A stretch of 64,000 nt of DNA from Streptococcus parasanguinis (GTDB lineage: Bacteria; Bacillota; Bacilli; Lactobacillales; Streptococcaceae): contig NZ_JAHZPC010000001.1 in NCBI RefSeq assembly GCF_019929185.1, positions 62,001-126,000 of the forward strand, written 5' to 3'. The notes under the pieces are model-generated. The model did no database searches. It saw only the letters and a program-made list of their open reading frames with translations, and was not told the DNA's origin. The position numbers and the translations under genes were made by a program. Within the stretch, counting starts at the first letter, position 1; every line of letters begins with the position of its first letter. Below, piece by piece: positions 27,193-36,368 of the stretch.

Positions 27193-27432
27193 ATGGATAC
27201 GATTGAAAATCTCATTATTGCAATTGTGAAACCCTTGATTTCACAACCGGATGCTTTAACCATCAAGATCGAAGATACTCCTGAATTTTTGGAGTACCAT
27301 CTTGACCTTGATCCTAGCGATGTTGGTCGTGTAATCGGTCGAAAAGGTCGCACCATTTCTGCGATAAGAACGATTGTCTACTCTGTCCCAACTGAAGATA
27401 AAAAAGTAAGAATCGTTATTGACGAAAAATAA
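27193..27432 (+). CDS. khpA: KH-domain RNA-binding protein KhpA
   Basis: 79 residues with a single KH domain; the GxxG loop is in [11 protein letters not shown] (about 48-58). In pneumococcus KhpA pairs with KhpB/EloR, binds RNA and affects cell elongation. RBS GTAGG is weak. It is co-transcribed with rpsP and ends 6 bases before a terminator. Confidence 0.93.
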   Translation: MDTIENLIIAIVKPLISQPDALTIKIEDTPEFLEYHLDLDPSDVGRVIGRKGRTISAIRTIVYSVPTEDKKVRIVIDEK

Positions 27433-27437
27433 AAAGG

Positions 27438-27459
27438 CGGGACTTGGTCCCGTTTTTTT
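27438..27459 (+). terminator. terminator after khpA
   Basis: CGGGAC (27438-27443), TTG loop, GTCCCG (27447-27452), then seven T. Confidence 0.9.
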
Positions 27460-27475
27460 GTTGAAAGGAGAAGGA

Positions 27476-27808
27476 ATGAAAGAAGTGACCATTCAGCAAT
27501 TACAAGCCTATTTAAAAGAACATTACCAGGACACCAGAACTGAAGAAGGGCTGTTTATCAAACTGGTTGAAGAGGTTGGGGAAGTAGCTGAAGTCTTAAA
27601 TGGACGTTCTGGACGTAAAGCAGGTGTTCAGGATTCGAATGAGGAATTGGCTAAAGAGCTCGCTGATATCATTCACTATACGGTTGCCATCGCTGCTATC
27701 AATGAGATCGACCTTACTAAAACCATCTTTGAAAAAGATAAAACAGCAGCAGTTAAATACCAGCACGAGCGGGATTTGGAGCAGTTTCTAGCAGATAAGT
27801 CCATTTGA
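27476..27808 (+). CDS. MazG-like nucleotide pyrophosphohydrolase
   Basis: 110 residues, all-alpha NTP-PPase: the metal-binding EExxE/ExxD pattern is visible in KLVEEVGEVAEVLNG and ELAKELADIIHYTV (about 27-75). Members hydrolyse (d)NTPs or noncanonical nucleotides to NMP and pyrophosphate. The start is ATG 27476 behind GAAAGGAGAAGG; the upstream open frame runs through the khpA terminator and is not used. No other promoter is obvious, so read-through from rpsP may contribute. Confidence 0.82.
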   Translation: MKEVTIQQLQAYLKEHYQDTRTEEGLFIKLVEEVGEVAEVLNGRSGRKAGVQDSNEELAKELADIIHYTVAIAAINEIDLTKTIFEKDKTAAVKYQHERDLEQFLADKSI

Positions 27809-27833
27809 GAAAATCCCTTGAACGTGATAAAAT
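27805..27833 (+). promoter_or_regulatory. promoter of the AT-rich hydrolase gene
   Basis: TTGAGA (27805-27810), 17-nt spacer, TAAAAT (27828-27833). The -35 overlaps the mazG stop codon region, and the TTG that opens the longest reading frame is this -35 box. Confidence 0.7.
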
Positions 27834-27867
27834 AAACATAAGAATATTTAGTGAATTATTGTATAGA

Positions 27868-28665
27868 ATGAGTGGTTTTGATATGAACCGATTTGAAGTA
27901 ACTACAAAGATTGGTTGTCTCTCTGTTACTTATAAAAAGAGAAATAGAGTACTAGTTTGTTTAAATGGTGCTGGTTTGATTCCAACTTATGAAAATTTTC
28001 TACCAATACTTGAAAAACTTCCTTCTTCAATGGGCTACCTTACAATTGATTTTCCAAATACAGGAAGGAGTTCTATTCATAATCAGACAGGACTTAATTT
28101 GGACAATCTGGTTGATACGGTATACAAAATTCTGAAAGGATTGGGAATTTCTGATTATATACTATGTGTTCATAGTTTAGGTGGTGTTTTGGCTTTAAAG
28201 TTGATGAGTAAACCAATTAAGTGTCAAGCATTGATAGCACTTGAACCGACAACGAAAAATATAATGTTTGCTGATTTTTCCAAAAATCCTTATCCAGAAA
28301 TGGAAGATCAAATGAGGATGATTGAAGAATGTGGGCCTGAAAATTATTTCAAGGGATTAACTCAAGCAGCATTTGACCTTGAAACTGATAGACTGATTTG
28401 GGAATTGATGGAAGCAAAGGGATTAGAGTTGGAAAAGCAAGTTCCTGGTTTTCAGATATCTGTAAATATTACTGCTGAAGATTTTGATAGTTTGTCCTTA
28501 GCAGATAATATTCCTATTTTCATATTTTGTCAGGCGTATAGAGAAAAAGAGTACAGAGATTCAGAATATTGGAGTACTAAAACAAGACTCATTCTAGGTG
28601 GAAATCACCACTATCTACAGTGGTCAGAGTCGGAAAAAATTGCAACTATTATTAAGGACTTGTAG
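27868..28665 (+). CDS. alpha/beta-hydrolase, probably acquired
   Basis: About 265 residues from ATG 27868 (ATG 27883 is possible; neither has a clear RBS). Alpha/beta-hydrolase features: oxyanion strand LVCLNGAG, nucleophile elbow CVHSLGGV (Ser) and a C-terminal catalytic His in GGNHHYLQW; the acid is probably in the FDSLSL or nearby region. It lacks a signal peptide, so cytosolic. Base composition is clearly more AT-rich than the flanking mazG and rimM and has many AGA/ATA codons. It interrupts the rpsP-rimM-trmD neighbourhood. Substrate unknown. Confidence 0.72.
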   Translation: MSGFDMNRFEVTTKIGCLSVTYKKRNRVLVCLNGAGLIPTYENFLPILEKLPSSMGYLTIDFPNTGRSSIHNQTGLNLDNLVDTVYKILKGLGISDYILCVHSLGGVLALKLMSKPIKCQALIALEPTTKNIMFADFSKNPYPEMEDQMRMIEECGPENYFKGLTQAAFDLETDRLIWELMEAKGLELEKQVPGFQISVNITAEDFDSLSLADNIPIFIFCQAYREKEYRDSEYWSTKTRLILGGNHHYLQWSESEKIATIIKDL

Positions 28666-28701
28666 AGATAAACTAATTAAAAGAGGAATGTAAAGAATAA
28701 A

Positions 28702-29220
28702 ATGAATTATTTTAACGTTGGGAAAATTGTCAATACCCAAGGCTTACAAGGTGAGATGCGGGTCTTGTCTGTGACAGACTTTGCGGAAGAGCGCTTTAAA
28801 AAAGGAGCAGAGTTGGCTCTCTTTGATGAAAAGGATCGTTTTGTCCAAACGGTAACCATTGCTAGTCACCGCAAGCATAAGAACTTTGATATCATCAAGT
28901 TTAAGGATATGTACCATATCAATGCCATCGAGAAATTCAAAGGCTTTAGCCTCAAAGTTGCGGAAGAAGACTTGACGGATTTGGACGAGGGTGAGTTTTA
29001 TTACCATGAGATCATCGGCCTTGATGTTTACGAAAATGACCAACTGATCGGTCAGATCAAGGAGATCCTGCAACCAGGAGCCAATGATGTCTGGGTCGTG
29101 AAACGCAAAGGCAAACGCGACCTTCTCTTGCCTTATATTCCGCCAGTGGTGCTCAATATCGATATCCCAGGAAATCGGGTGGATGTAGAAATCTTAGAAG
29201 GGTTAGACGATGAAGATTGA
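28702..29220 (+). CDS. rimM: ribosome maturation factor RimM
   Basis: 172 residues. N-terminal RimM beta-barrel ([18 protein letters not shown]) and C-terminal PRC-barrel ([14 protein letters not shown] ... [24 protein letters not shown]) are complete. It assists 16S processing and S19 incorporation. The 3' end overlaps trmD by 11 bases. A GAGGAATG precedes the ATG at longer than usual spacing. Confidence 0.96.
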   Translation: MNYFNVGKIVNTQGLQGEMRVLSVTDFAEERFKKGAELALFDEKDRFVQTVTIASHRKHKNFDIIKFKDMYHINAIEKFKGFSLKVAEEDLTDLDEGEFYYHEIIGLDVYENDQLIGQIKEILQPGANDVWVVKRKGKRDLLLPYIPPVVLNIDIPGNRVDVEILEGLDDED

Positions 29221-29926
29221 TATTTTAACCCTCTTTCCAGAGATGTTTTCGCCTTTGGAGCATTCGATTGTCGGAAAGGCGCGTGAAAAGGGACTCCTTG
29301 AGATCAACTACCATAATTTTCGTGAAAATGCGGAGAAGGCGCGCCATGTGGACGATGAACCCTATGGTGGCGGGCAAGGCATGCTCTTACGTGCTCAGCC
29401 CATCTTCGATGCCTTTGATGCGATTGAGAAAAAGAATCCGCGCGTGATCTTACTGGACCCTGCTGGTCGGACCTTTGATCAATCTTACGCAGAAGAGTTG
29501 GCTCAAGAAGATGAATTGATCTTTATCTGCGGTCACTATGAGGGCTACGATGAGCGGATCAAGAGCTTGGTAACGGATGAGATTTCACTGGGGGATTATG
29601 TCCTGACAGGTGGGGAACTTGCTGCCATGACCATGATTGATGCGACAGTCCGCTTGATTCCAGAAGTGATCGGCAAAGAGTCTAGTCACCAGGATGATAG
29701 TTTCTCGTCGGGTCTTCTAGAATACCCTCAATACACACGGCCTTATGAATACAGAGGAATGACAGTTCCCGATGTTCTCATGAGTGGTCATCATGAAAAT
29801 ATCCGTCAGTGGCGCCTCTATCAGAGTTTGAAAAAGACCTTAGAACGTCGGCCAGACTTGCTAGAAAACTATGAGTTGACAGCAGAAGAAGTGAAGATGT
29901 TGGAACAAATTAAACAAGAAGACTAA
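29210..29926 (+). CDS. trmD: tRNA (guanine-37-N1)-methyltransferase
   Basis: 238 residues. SPOUT knot elements: [28 protein letters not shown] (general-base Asp nearby), and [15 protein letters not shown], then a C-terminal helical domain. It makes m1G37 in tRNAs reading CNN codons and thereby prevents frameshifts. It overlaps rimM, so the pair is translationally coupled. Confidence 0.97.
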   Translation: MKIDILTLFPEMFSPLEHSIVGKAREKGLLEINYHNFRENAEKARHVDDEPYGGGQGMLLRAQPIFDAFDAIEKKNPRVILLDPAGRTFDQSYAEELAQEDELIFICGHYEGYDERIKSLVTDEISLGDYVLTGGELAAMTMIDATVRLIPEVIGKESSHQDDSFSSGLLEYPQYTRPYEYRGMTVPDVLMSGHHENIRQWRLYQSLKKTLERRPDLLENYELTAEEVKMLEQIKQED

Positions 29927-29943
29927 CAGCGTCAGCTGTTTTT
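29925..29943 (+). terminator. terminator after trmD
   Basis: AACAGC (29925-29930), GTCA loop, GCTGTT (29935-29940), then T. Confidence 0.75.
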
Positions 29944-30063
29944 CTTTTGCTCCAAAATTTTATGAAAAAAACTTTTTAAACCTACTAGTTATTGGTAACA
30001 AAATGTGGTATGCTAGGGGGTAGAGAAACTTCAAGAAATGATTCAGTTTTGGGGGTGAGTTTA

Positions 30064-32385
30064 ATGGGAAAGAAATTAGGAAAATCGGTTTTTACGACAG
30101 GAGTTGCGGCGACAACGGTACTGTCTGGAATGTTTCATCATAAGGCTAGTGCGGAAGAGGTCAAGCAAAATGAAAATGCAGAAACCAACAGTACGGAAGT
30201 AGTCGAAAAACCAATTACAGTTGATGAGTTGAAGCAAATTACAGCTCAAAAAGGGCAAGTGGTGAAAGATGTCCACTACCAAGAGCAAAAAGTGATCGAT
30301 GCTCAAACGGAAGTCAAGGCTGCTGGACAAGAACTGGAAGAAAAGAAAGCAGATGTAACGGATGCGGAAAACCTGATCGCAACGACTTCAAATTCACAAG
30401 TTCAGAATGCAGAAAATGACGTCAAGGTGGCGCAAGCCTATGTGACCATCGAAGAAAATAAGGTTCGAGAGGCGGAAGCTGCACATGATCAAGTTGTAGA
30501 GGCTGTTCGTCAACAGGAAAATCAGGTTACAGCTCAGGAATCTTTGGTCGATGTAGCACAAAATGAATTGAACCAAGCCAAAGCGCCAATTTCTAATGAT
30601 GAGAATGTGCTAAACCAGGCCTTGTTGGAGCAAAGCCAAGTCGAGCAAAGTATTCGAGAATCTCAGAGTTATCTCGCGACCTTGCAAGCGAGTCAGCAGA
30701 ATGGGGCTGACACAGTGGCTCAAATTGAGAGCGATATTCAACTGGCTCAAACGCGTCTGACAGATTTGAAAGCGGTCATCGCAACCAAGGAAGCAGAATT
30801 GGCAGCCTTAGAACAAGCAGCGGCCAATAGCCCTGTCCAGTTGAGTCAAGCAACCTACGAAGGCTACTTGCAACACTTGGCTGACAATGGCAATGAAGCT
30901 GCAGCAAGTGCTTTAGCCCTTTACAAGCGTGGTCGTGAAGAAGACGGCTTGACGGTTGGAGAGTCTGGATCCTTGCAAGCCAATCTTCGAGCCCTTGAAA
31001 TCGCAGATGCCATTAATAACTATCGTCGCAATGCAGGTTTGCCTGAATTGGAGCTGGATCCTTATTCCCTTCCTGCCAGTCAAGTTCAGTTAGAATACTT
31101 CAAAAAGGCTAACTGGCATATGTTTAAGTATTTGCCAAACGAAAATATTGCTTATGGTTTCTCACCTGCTGGTGCAGTAGACTTTTGGTACAATGAAAAA
31201 GCGGCTTATCAAGAGGTGGCGGCTCAATACGGTCTACCAACAGACGAAACTCAAATCGATGCCAACGACATCTATATGAAGATTGGGGCTGAGGCCTTTG
31301 CTAAGGTTGGTCACTACCTCCAAATGGTAGACAACAAAGCAACGGCTTTGTCAGTGGCTTATGACCCAAGTAATGCCATGTCAGAAGCAGCTTTCTTACA
31401 CAGTCCAGTTACCTCAGCAGTGTCAACCAATGCACTTGCTTACCAATTGCGTCAGGGAGCTGGTGCTACAACGACAAGATCAGATGTGAAAGCAAAATCT
31501 GATGAAGTCGCTAACCTCAAGCTGGACAAGGCCAATCAAGAGTCCCAAATCATTATCTTGCAAGGCAAATTAGAAGATGCCCGCCATACTAATTCAAATG
31601 TAGAAGTAGAAATGGCCAATGTGCAAAAGACCATCCAAAACTACAAAATTCTTCTTGTCAGCAAAGATCATGCGGTTGAAAAAGCAAAAGCGACTCTTGA
31701 TGTATCTCGAGGTCGGATTGACGCAGCTATCCAACCGAAAGAAGCAGCGCTTCAAAAAGCGAAAGATTTGTTAGCAGCTGCGCGTGAGAAATTAGATCTT
31801 TTAAAATCGGAAGAAGCAGAAAAAGCCCAAGTCGTTCAAGAAGCGCATGAGGGCTTGAAGGCAGCGCAAGAGCGCCTGGTTGCTGCTGAAAAACGTCTTT
31901 CTGACTTTAAAAATGCTCCAGAATTATTGGTCAAAGCCCAATCAGTTTTATCAGCTGCGGTGGCTAATTTAGAAAATAAAAAAGAAAAATTAGAAGCTGA
32001 ATTCACAACTCTTCAATCTTATCAAAGTGTCGTGGAACTGTTGAATTCTCAATATGAAGATCTTGCGTCACGAATGGATCCAGCTATTTTAGAAGCAGCA
32101 GATATGCCAATGGATATCCGCTCAAGCAATCCAACCACTTTTTCGGATAGACCAACAGTTCTTCCAACAAGTACCAATAGTCCGCAAGTGCAAGCACCAA
32201 AAGCTACTCCAGCTCCAAAACAAGAAGCCAAAGTAGAAGAAATCAAACCCAAAAAAGAAAACAGCCAAGCTGTGGCAAGTGTAGATTCTTCCAAATATGC
32301 AGCAGCAACAACAGGTGTAGTCGTTGGGCTACTTGCCGGATTGTTTGGTTTCAAGAAAAAGAAACAATCTTCAAATAATGATTAA
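30064..32385 (+). CDS. SEC10/PgrA-like surface protein with a CAP-like domain
   Basis: 773 residues. Signal peptide 1-31 (ending KASA). A long helical coiled coil (about 50-260) leads to a CAP/SCP-like domain (about 270-455: EIADAINNYRRNAGLPEL, KKANWHMFKYLPNENIAYG, SEAAFLHSP) as in SEC10/PgrA-type proteins, then a second coiled coil (about 470-690), a Pro/Lys-rich stretch, and a C-terminal hydrophobic segment followed by KKKK. No LPXTG motif is found before that segment, so the protein is probably held in the membrane rather than sortase-linked. The start is ATG 30064 behind GGGGGTGAG; an upstream in-frame codon at 29992 is not needed. Role likely in cell surface contact. Confidence 0.78.
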   Translation: MGKKLGKSVFTTGVAATTVLSGMFHHKASAEEVKQNENAETNSTEVVEKPITVDELKQITAQKGQVVKDVHYQEQKVIDAQTEVKAAGQELEEKKADVTDAENLIATTSNSQVQNAENDVKVAQAYVTIEENKVREAEAAHDQVVEAVRQQENQVTAQESLVDVAQNELNQAKAPISNDENVLNQALLEQSQVEQSIRESQSYLATLQASQQNGADTVAQIESDIQLAQTRLTDLKAVIATKEAELAALEQAAANSPVQLSQATYEGYLQHLADNGNEAAASALALYKRGREEDGLTVGESGSLQANLRALEIADAINNYRRNAGLPELELDPYSLPASQVQLEYFKKANWHMFKYLPNENIAYGFSPAGAVDFWYNEKAAYQEVAAQYGLPTDETQIDANDIYMKIGAEAFAKVGHYLQMVDNKATALSVAYDPSNAMSEAAFLHSPVTSAVSTNALAYQLRQGAGATTTRSDVKAKSDEVANLKLDKANQESQIIILQGKLEDARHTNSNVEVEMANVQKTIQNYKILLVSKDHAVEKAKATLDVSRGRIDAAIQPKEAALQKAKDLLAAAREKLDLLKSEEAEKAQVVQEAHEGLKAAQERLVAAEKRLSDFKNAPELLVKAQSVLSAAVANLENKKEKLEAEFTTLQSYQSVVELLNSQYEDLASRMDPAILEAADMPMDIRSSNPTTFSDRPTVLPTSTNSPQVQAPKATPAPKQEAKVEEIKPKKENSQAVASVDSSKYAAATTGVVVGLLAGLFGFKKKKQSSNND

Positions 32386-32454
32386 GACATACTGAGAATA
32401 GAGTGGATGCATAGACACTTTATTGCTTAAAATCTTTAGAGAAAATTTATGAGG

Positions 32455-32503
32455 GTGGGACAAGAACTCTTTTAACAAAATGAGTTCATTCCGCTCTTTT
32501 TTT
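32455..32503 (+). terminator. long hairpin terminator after the PgrA-like gene
   Basis: GTGGGA (32455-32460) pairs with TTCCGC, GAACTC (32464-32469) with GAGTTC (32482-32487), and TTTT with AAAA at the tip; a run of T follows. It resembles the GGGAC-type intergenic hairpins that are common in streptococci; a related one lies at 61650-61705. Confidence 0.65.
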
Positions 32504-32554
32504 GTACTCTTTTGAAACTTTTGAAAGAAAGTGACAGAAAATGATAAAAAATTG

Positions 32555-32602
32555 TTGACATTTTTTGAAGAAAGAGTATAATGGTTTTTGTAATCGATTG
32601 CA
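32555..32602 (+). promoter_or_regulatory. fruRKA promoter with catabolite-responsive element
   Basis: TTGACA (32555-32560), 16-nt spacer, TATAAT (32577-32582). TGTAATCGATTGCA at 32589-32602 fits the cre consensus TGWAANCGNTNWCA at all but one position and covers the transcription start region, so CcpA would block the operon when glucose is present. Confidence 0.85.
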
Positions 32603-32614
32603 AAAGGAGGAGTA

Positions 32615-33358
32615 ATGCTCAAGTCTGAACGAAAACAATTTATCCTCGAAAAGGTATTAAAGGAAAAGTTTGTTTCCTTAGAAACCCTTGTGCAAGAGCT
32701 GGGAACGTCTGAATCAACCGTTCGTCGAGACTTGGATGAGCTAGAAGCTGAAAGCAAACTCCGCCGGGTTCACGGCGGTGCGGAAAGCCTGCATTTTCTT
32801 CAAGAGGAAGAAAGTAATAAAGAAAAATCTATCAAAAACATTCAAGTTAAGTCAAAAATTGCGGTAAAAGCAGCAGAGTTGATCAAAGATCATGATGTCA
32901 TCTTTATCGATGCTGGGACGACTAATGAACTCTTGGTACAAGAAATTGTCAATCCAACGGTAACTGTGGTGACCAATTCGATTCACCATGCGACCAAGTT
33001 GGTCGAGCGAAATGTTCCGACGGTCATCATCGGTGGAAAGGTAAAATCTTCTACAGATGCTAGTATCGGAGGGATTGCGCTCAATCAAATCGGTCAGTTG
33101 AATTTTGACAAGGCCTTTCTTGGAATGAATGGAATCGATGATGAATTTTACAGCACTCCAGACCTGGAAGAAGGATCTGTCAAGCGTGCGATTATCGAAA
33201 ATGCAAAAAAAACCTATATCCTAGCGGATGATTCAAAAATTGGAGTGACATCCTTTGTCAAAGTGGCTCCGATCAAGCGAGCCATGATTATCACCAATCA
33301 ATGTGAACCGCAACGATTAAAGGTTTTAAAAGAAAAAACGGAGGTTATAGAGGTTTGA
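32615..33358 (+). CDS. fruR: DeoR-family repressor of the fructose operon
   Basis: 247 residues. DeoR HTH (about 5-58: RKQFILEKVLKEKFVSLETL, SESTVRRDLDELE) followed by the ISOCOT sugar-phosphate sensor domain with DAGTTNELL and IGGKVKSSTD. In the family, fructose 1-phosphate is the usual inducer. It is the first gene, so it autoregulates; the last bases overlap the fruK start (TTGA). Confidence 0.92.
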   Translation: MLKSERKQFILEKVLKEKFVSLETLVQELGTSESTVRRDLDELEAESKLRRVHGGAESLHFLQEEESNKEKSIKNIQVKSKIAVKAAELIKDHDVIFIDAGTTNELLVQEIVNPTVTVVTNSIHHATKLVERNVPTVIIGGKVKSSTDASIGGIALNQIGQLNFDKAFLGMNGIDDEFYSTPDLEEGSVKRAIIENAKKTYILADDSKIGVTSFVKVAPIKRAMIITNQCEPQRLKVLKEKTEVIEV

Positions 33359-34266
33359 TTTATACAGTAACACTGAATCCAGCCATTGACTACATTGTCC
33401 GTCTCGATCATGTAGAGACCGGGGCGGTCAACCGGATGGCTTCGGAAGATAAATTCGCCGGTGGTAAGGGGATCAATGTCAGTCGTGTTTTGAAGCGGCT
33501 CGATATTGAGAACACAGCGACAGGGTTTATCGGTGGTTTCACAGGACGCTTCATCGAAGACGTACTGACTAGCGAAGCTATTTCAACCAACTTTGTGACA
33601 GTGGATCAGGATACCCGGATCAATGTCAAGATCAAAGCCGATCAAGAAACAGAGATCAATGGGAACGGCCCAGAAGTAACGGAAGCGCAGTTGCAAGAAT
33701 TACTCAGCATCCTATCAAGCTTAACAGCAGATGATGTGGTAGTCTTTGCAGGATCTGCCCCATCTTCACTTGGAAATGCTGTTTACAAAGAATTGATCGC
33801 AGCAACTCGTGCGACAGGTGCACAAGTCGTTTGCGACTTTGAAGGGCAAACTTTGATTGATTCCTTAGAATTCAATCCGCAATTGGTCAAACCAAACAAC
33901 CATGAGTTGGGAGATATTTTTGGAGTGACCTTGACGGAATTGCCAGAAATTGAACGCTATGCCAAAGAAATCTTGGCCAAAGGAGCACAAAACGTCATTA
34001 TTTCCATGGCAGGTGATGGTGCTCTCCTTGTCAGTCCAAGTGGCACTTACTTCGCAAAACCAATCAAAGGGCAAGTGAAGAATTCAGTCGGAGCTGGGGA
34101 TTCCATGGTAGCAGGCTTCACAGGGAAGCTCGCAACGACAGGAGACGTTATCGAAGCCTTCAAATGGGGCGTGGCTTGTGGCACAGCGACCACCTTCTCA
34201 GATGATTTGGCGACAGCGGACTATATTAAAGAAACTTATGAAAAAGTAGAGGTAGAAAAACTATGA
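33355..34266 (+). CDS. fruK: 1-phosphofructokinase
   Basis: 303 residues of the PfkB family: N-terminal LNPAIDYIVRL, GGKGINVSRVL (substrate loop) and the anion-hole motif SVGAGDSMVAGF with the catalytic Asp (about 249). It phosphorylates fructose 1-phosphate to fructose 1,6-bisphosphate. The start is TTG 33355, overlapping the fruR stop by 4 bases with GGAGG upstream; no better ATG exists. The end overlaps fruA by 4 bases. Confidence 0.94.
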   Translation: MIYTVTLNPAIDYIVRLDHVETGAVNRMASEDKFAGGKGINVSRVLKRLDIENTATGFIGGFTGRFIEDVLTSEAISTNFVTVDQDTRINVKIKADQETEINGNGPEVTEAQLQELLSILSSLTADDVVVFAGSAPSSLGNAVYKELIAATRATGAQVVCDFEGQTLIDSLEFNPQLVKPNNHELGDIFGVTLTELPEIERYAKEILAKGAQNVIISMAGDGALLVSPSGTYFAKPIKGQVKNSVGAGDSMVAGFTGKLATTGDVIEAFKWGVACGTATTFSDDLATADYIKETYEKVEVEKL

Positions 34267-36239
34267 AAATTCAAGACGTTTTAAATAAAAACGTGATGTT
34301 GTTTGATCTTCAAGCAACAGATAAAGAAGGCGTGATCAATGAGATGATCCAATCGCTCGTTGACAATGGTGTGGTGACAGATTTTGAAACTTTCAAAGCT
34401 GGGATTATGAACCGTGAAGCACAAACTTCAACTGGTTTGGGTGACGGAATTGCTATGCCGCACAGCAAAAATGAAGCTGTCAAAGAAGCAACGGTCTTGT
34501 TTGCAAAATCAAACAAGGGTGTGGATTACGCATCTCTTGATGGTCAACCAACAGACTTGTTCTTCATGATTGCAGCTCCAGAAGGCGCAAACGACACTCA
34601 CTTGGCAGCCCTTGCTGAATTGTCTAAGTACTTGATGAAACCAGGATTTGCGGACAAACTTCGCCAAGCAAGCACACCTGAGCAAGTGATCGCAGCCTTT
34701 GATGCGGAAGAGCAAGTAGCTGCAGCAGAAGAAGCGAAAAAAGCAGAAGCAGTCAAAGAAGCAGCTTCATCTGACAAACCGCTCATCGTTGCTGTTACAG
34801 CATGTACAACTGGTATCGCCCACACTTACATGGCAGAAGAAGCCCTCATCAAAAAAGGTGAAGAAATGGGTGTTACGGTCCGCGTTGAAACAAACGGTGC
34901 ATCCGGTGTCGGCAACCGCTTGACAGCTGAAGAAATCGCCAAAGCTGAAGGGGTCATCATTGCAGCGGATAAAGCAGTTGAAACAGCTCGTTTTGACGGC
35001 AAAAAATTGATCTCTAAACCTGTTGCAGCTGGTATCCGTCAAACAGAAGAATTGATCCAAACCATCTTGGATGGCAAAGCAGATGTCTTCCACGCTGAAA
35101 ATGCTGCAGAAGCTAGAGCTAGCCAAGAAAAATTGAGCCTAGGTGGAGCCTTCTACAAACACCTGATGAGTGGGGTTTCTCAAATGCTTCCATTCGTTAT
35201 CGGTGGTGGGATCTTGATCGCCCTTGCCTTCTTGATTGATCAAATCATGGGTGTGCCAACTGACCTTGAGTCTTTGAAACAACTTGGTTCTTATAACCAG
35301 CCTGCTGCTTACTTCATGACTGCCGGTAAAGCTGCCTTTGGTTTCATGTTGCCAATTCTAGCTGGATTTATTGGATTCTCTATTGCAGAAAAACCAGGTT
35401 TGGTTGCTGGTTTTGTAGCTGGTGCTATTGCTGATAGTGGTGCAGCCCTTGGAAATGTTGCATACGGAGCTACTAAAGCAACTATTCCTGCCGCGCAAAG
35501 TTCCGGTTTCCTTGGAGCCTTGGTTGGTGGTTTCCTTGCAGGTGGAGTGATTCTTGTTCTTCGTAAGGTTCTTGCAGGCCTTCCACGTTCACTAGACGGT
35601 ATCCGTTCAATTCTTCTCTTGCCATTGCTTGGTGTTGGACTTACCGCAGCAATTATGTTTGTATTGAACATTCCAATGTCAGCAATTAATACTGGAATGA
35701 ATACTTTCCTTACAAATCTTGGAGGAAGTTCAGCAGTTCTTCTTGGTCTTCTTGTCGGTGGTATGATGGCTGTCGATATGGGTGGACCAGTTAACAAAGC
35801 AGCTTATGTATTTGGTACAGGTACGTTGACAGCTTCAGCTCTTTCTGGCGGTGGTTCAACCGTTATGGCAGCCGTTATGGCAGCTGGTATGGTTCCTCCA
35901 TTGGCAGTATTCGTAGCTACAGTCTTGTTCAAAGATAAATTTACTAAAGAAGAACGCGATTCTGGTTTGACTAACATTGTTATGGGTCTTTCCTTCATCA
36001 CAGAAGGTGCCATTCCATTTGGTGCAGCTGACCCAGCGCGTGCGATTCCAAGCTTCATCGTAGGTTCATCTTTGACAGGTGCCCTTGTTGGTCTTGCAGG
36101 CTTGAAATTGATGGCTCCTCACGGAGGAATCTTCGTAATCGCCCTTACATCAAATCCACTTCTTTACATCTTGTTCGTATTGATCGGTGCAGTCGTAAGT
36201 GGTATCTTGTTCGGATTGCTTCGCAAACCTAAAAATTAA
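34263..36239 (+). CDS. fruA: fructose PTS transporter EIIABC
   Basis: 658 residues. EIIA domain about 1-150 with phospho-histidine in GIAMPHSKNEAV; an Ala/Glu-rich linker; EIIB about 170-270 with phospho-cysteine in TACTTGIAHTYMAEEAL; EIIC about 290-655 with around ten helices (LPFVIGGGILIALAF ... ITEGAIPFGAADP). It imports fructose and releases fructose 1-phosphate for FruK. Order FruA EIIA-EIIB-EIIC is standard for streptococci. Codon use suggests high expression. Confidence 0.96.
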   Translation: MKIQDVLNKNVMLFDLQATDKEGVINEMIQSLVDNGVVTDFETFKAGIMNREAQTSTGLGDGIAMPHSKNEAVKEATVLFAKSNKGVDYASLDGQPTDLFFMIAAPEGANDTHLAALAELSKYLMKPGFADKLRQASTPEQVIAAFDAEEQVAAAEEAKKAEAVKEAASSDKPLIVAVTACTTGIAHTYMAEEALIKKGEEMGVTVRVETNGASGVGNRLTAEEIAKAEGVIIAADKAVETARFDGKKLISKPVAAGIRQTEELIQTILDGKADVFHAENAAEARASQEKLSLGGAFYKHLMSGVSQMLPFVIGGGILIALAFLIDQIMGVPTDLESLKQLGSYNQPAAYFMTAGKAAFGFMLPILAGFIGFSIAEKPGLVAGFVAGAIADSGAALGNVAYGATKATIPAAQSSGFLGALVGGFLAGGVILVLRKVLAGLPRSLDGIRSILLLPLLGVGLTAAIMFVLNIPMSAINTGMNTFLTNLGGSSAVLLGLLVGGMMAVDMGGPVNKAAYVFGTGTLTASALSGGGSTVMAAVMAAGMVPPLAVFVATVLFKDKFTKEERDSGLTNIVMGLSFITEGAIPFGAADPARAIPSFIVGSSLTGALVGLAGLKLMAPHGGIFVIALTSNPLLYILFVLIGAVVSGILFGLLRKPKN

Positions 36240-36248
36240 ACATAACTA

Positions 36249-36275
36249 AAAGGTTGGGCATTCCCAACCTTTTTT
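36249..36275 (+). terminator. terminator after fruA
   Basis: AAGGTTGGG (36250-36258), CATT loop, CCCAACCTT (36263-36271), then T. Confidence 0.9.
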
Positions 36276-36305
36276 GTTGCGTAAAAACACCAACTAGTGA
36301 TGAAG

Positions 36306-36334
36306 TTGCTTATCTCTATAGATTTCGATACAAT
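36306..36334 (+). promoter_or_regulatory. promoter of the 145-residue exported protein gene
   Basis: TTGCTT (36306-36311), 17-nt spacer, TACAAT (36329-36334). Confidence 0.7.
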
Positions 36335-36368
36335 TATTATAACTTTTCCTTTTCAAGGAGGACGGATC

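Noticed and set aside
27805..27867. TTG start giving a 286-residue hydrolase.
   Set aside because: The TTG is the -35 hexamer of a promoter with 17-nt spacing to TAAAAT, so translation must start downstream.
35309..35797. 162-residue minus-strand ORF opposite fruA.
   Set aside because: Low-complexity Pro/Arg/Ala translation opposite a well-supported membrane domain; no start signal.
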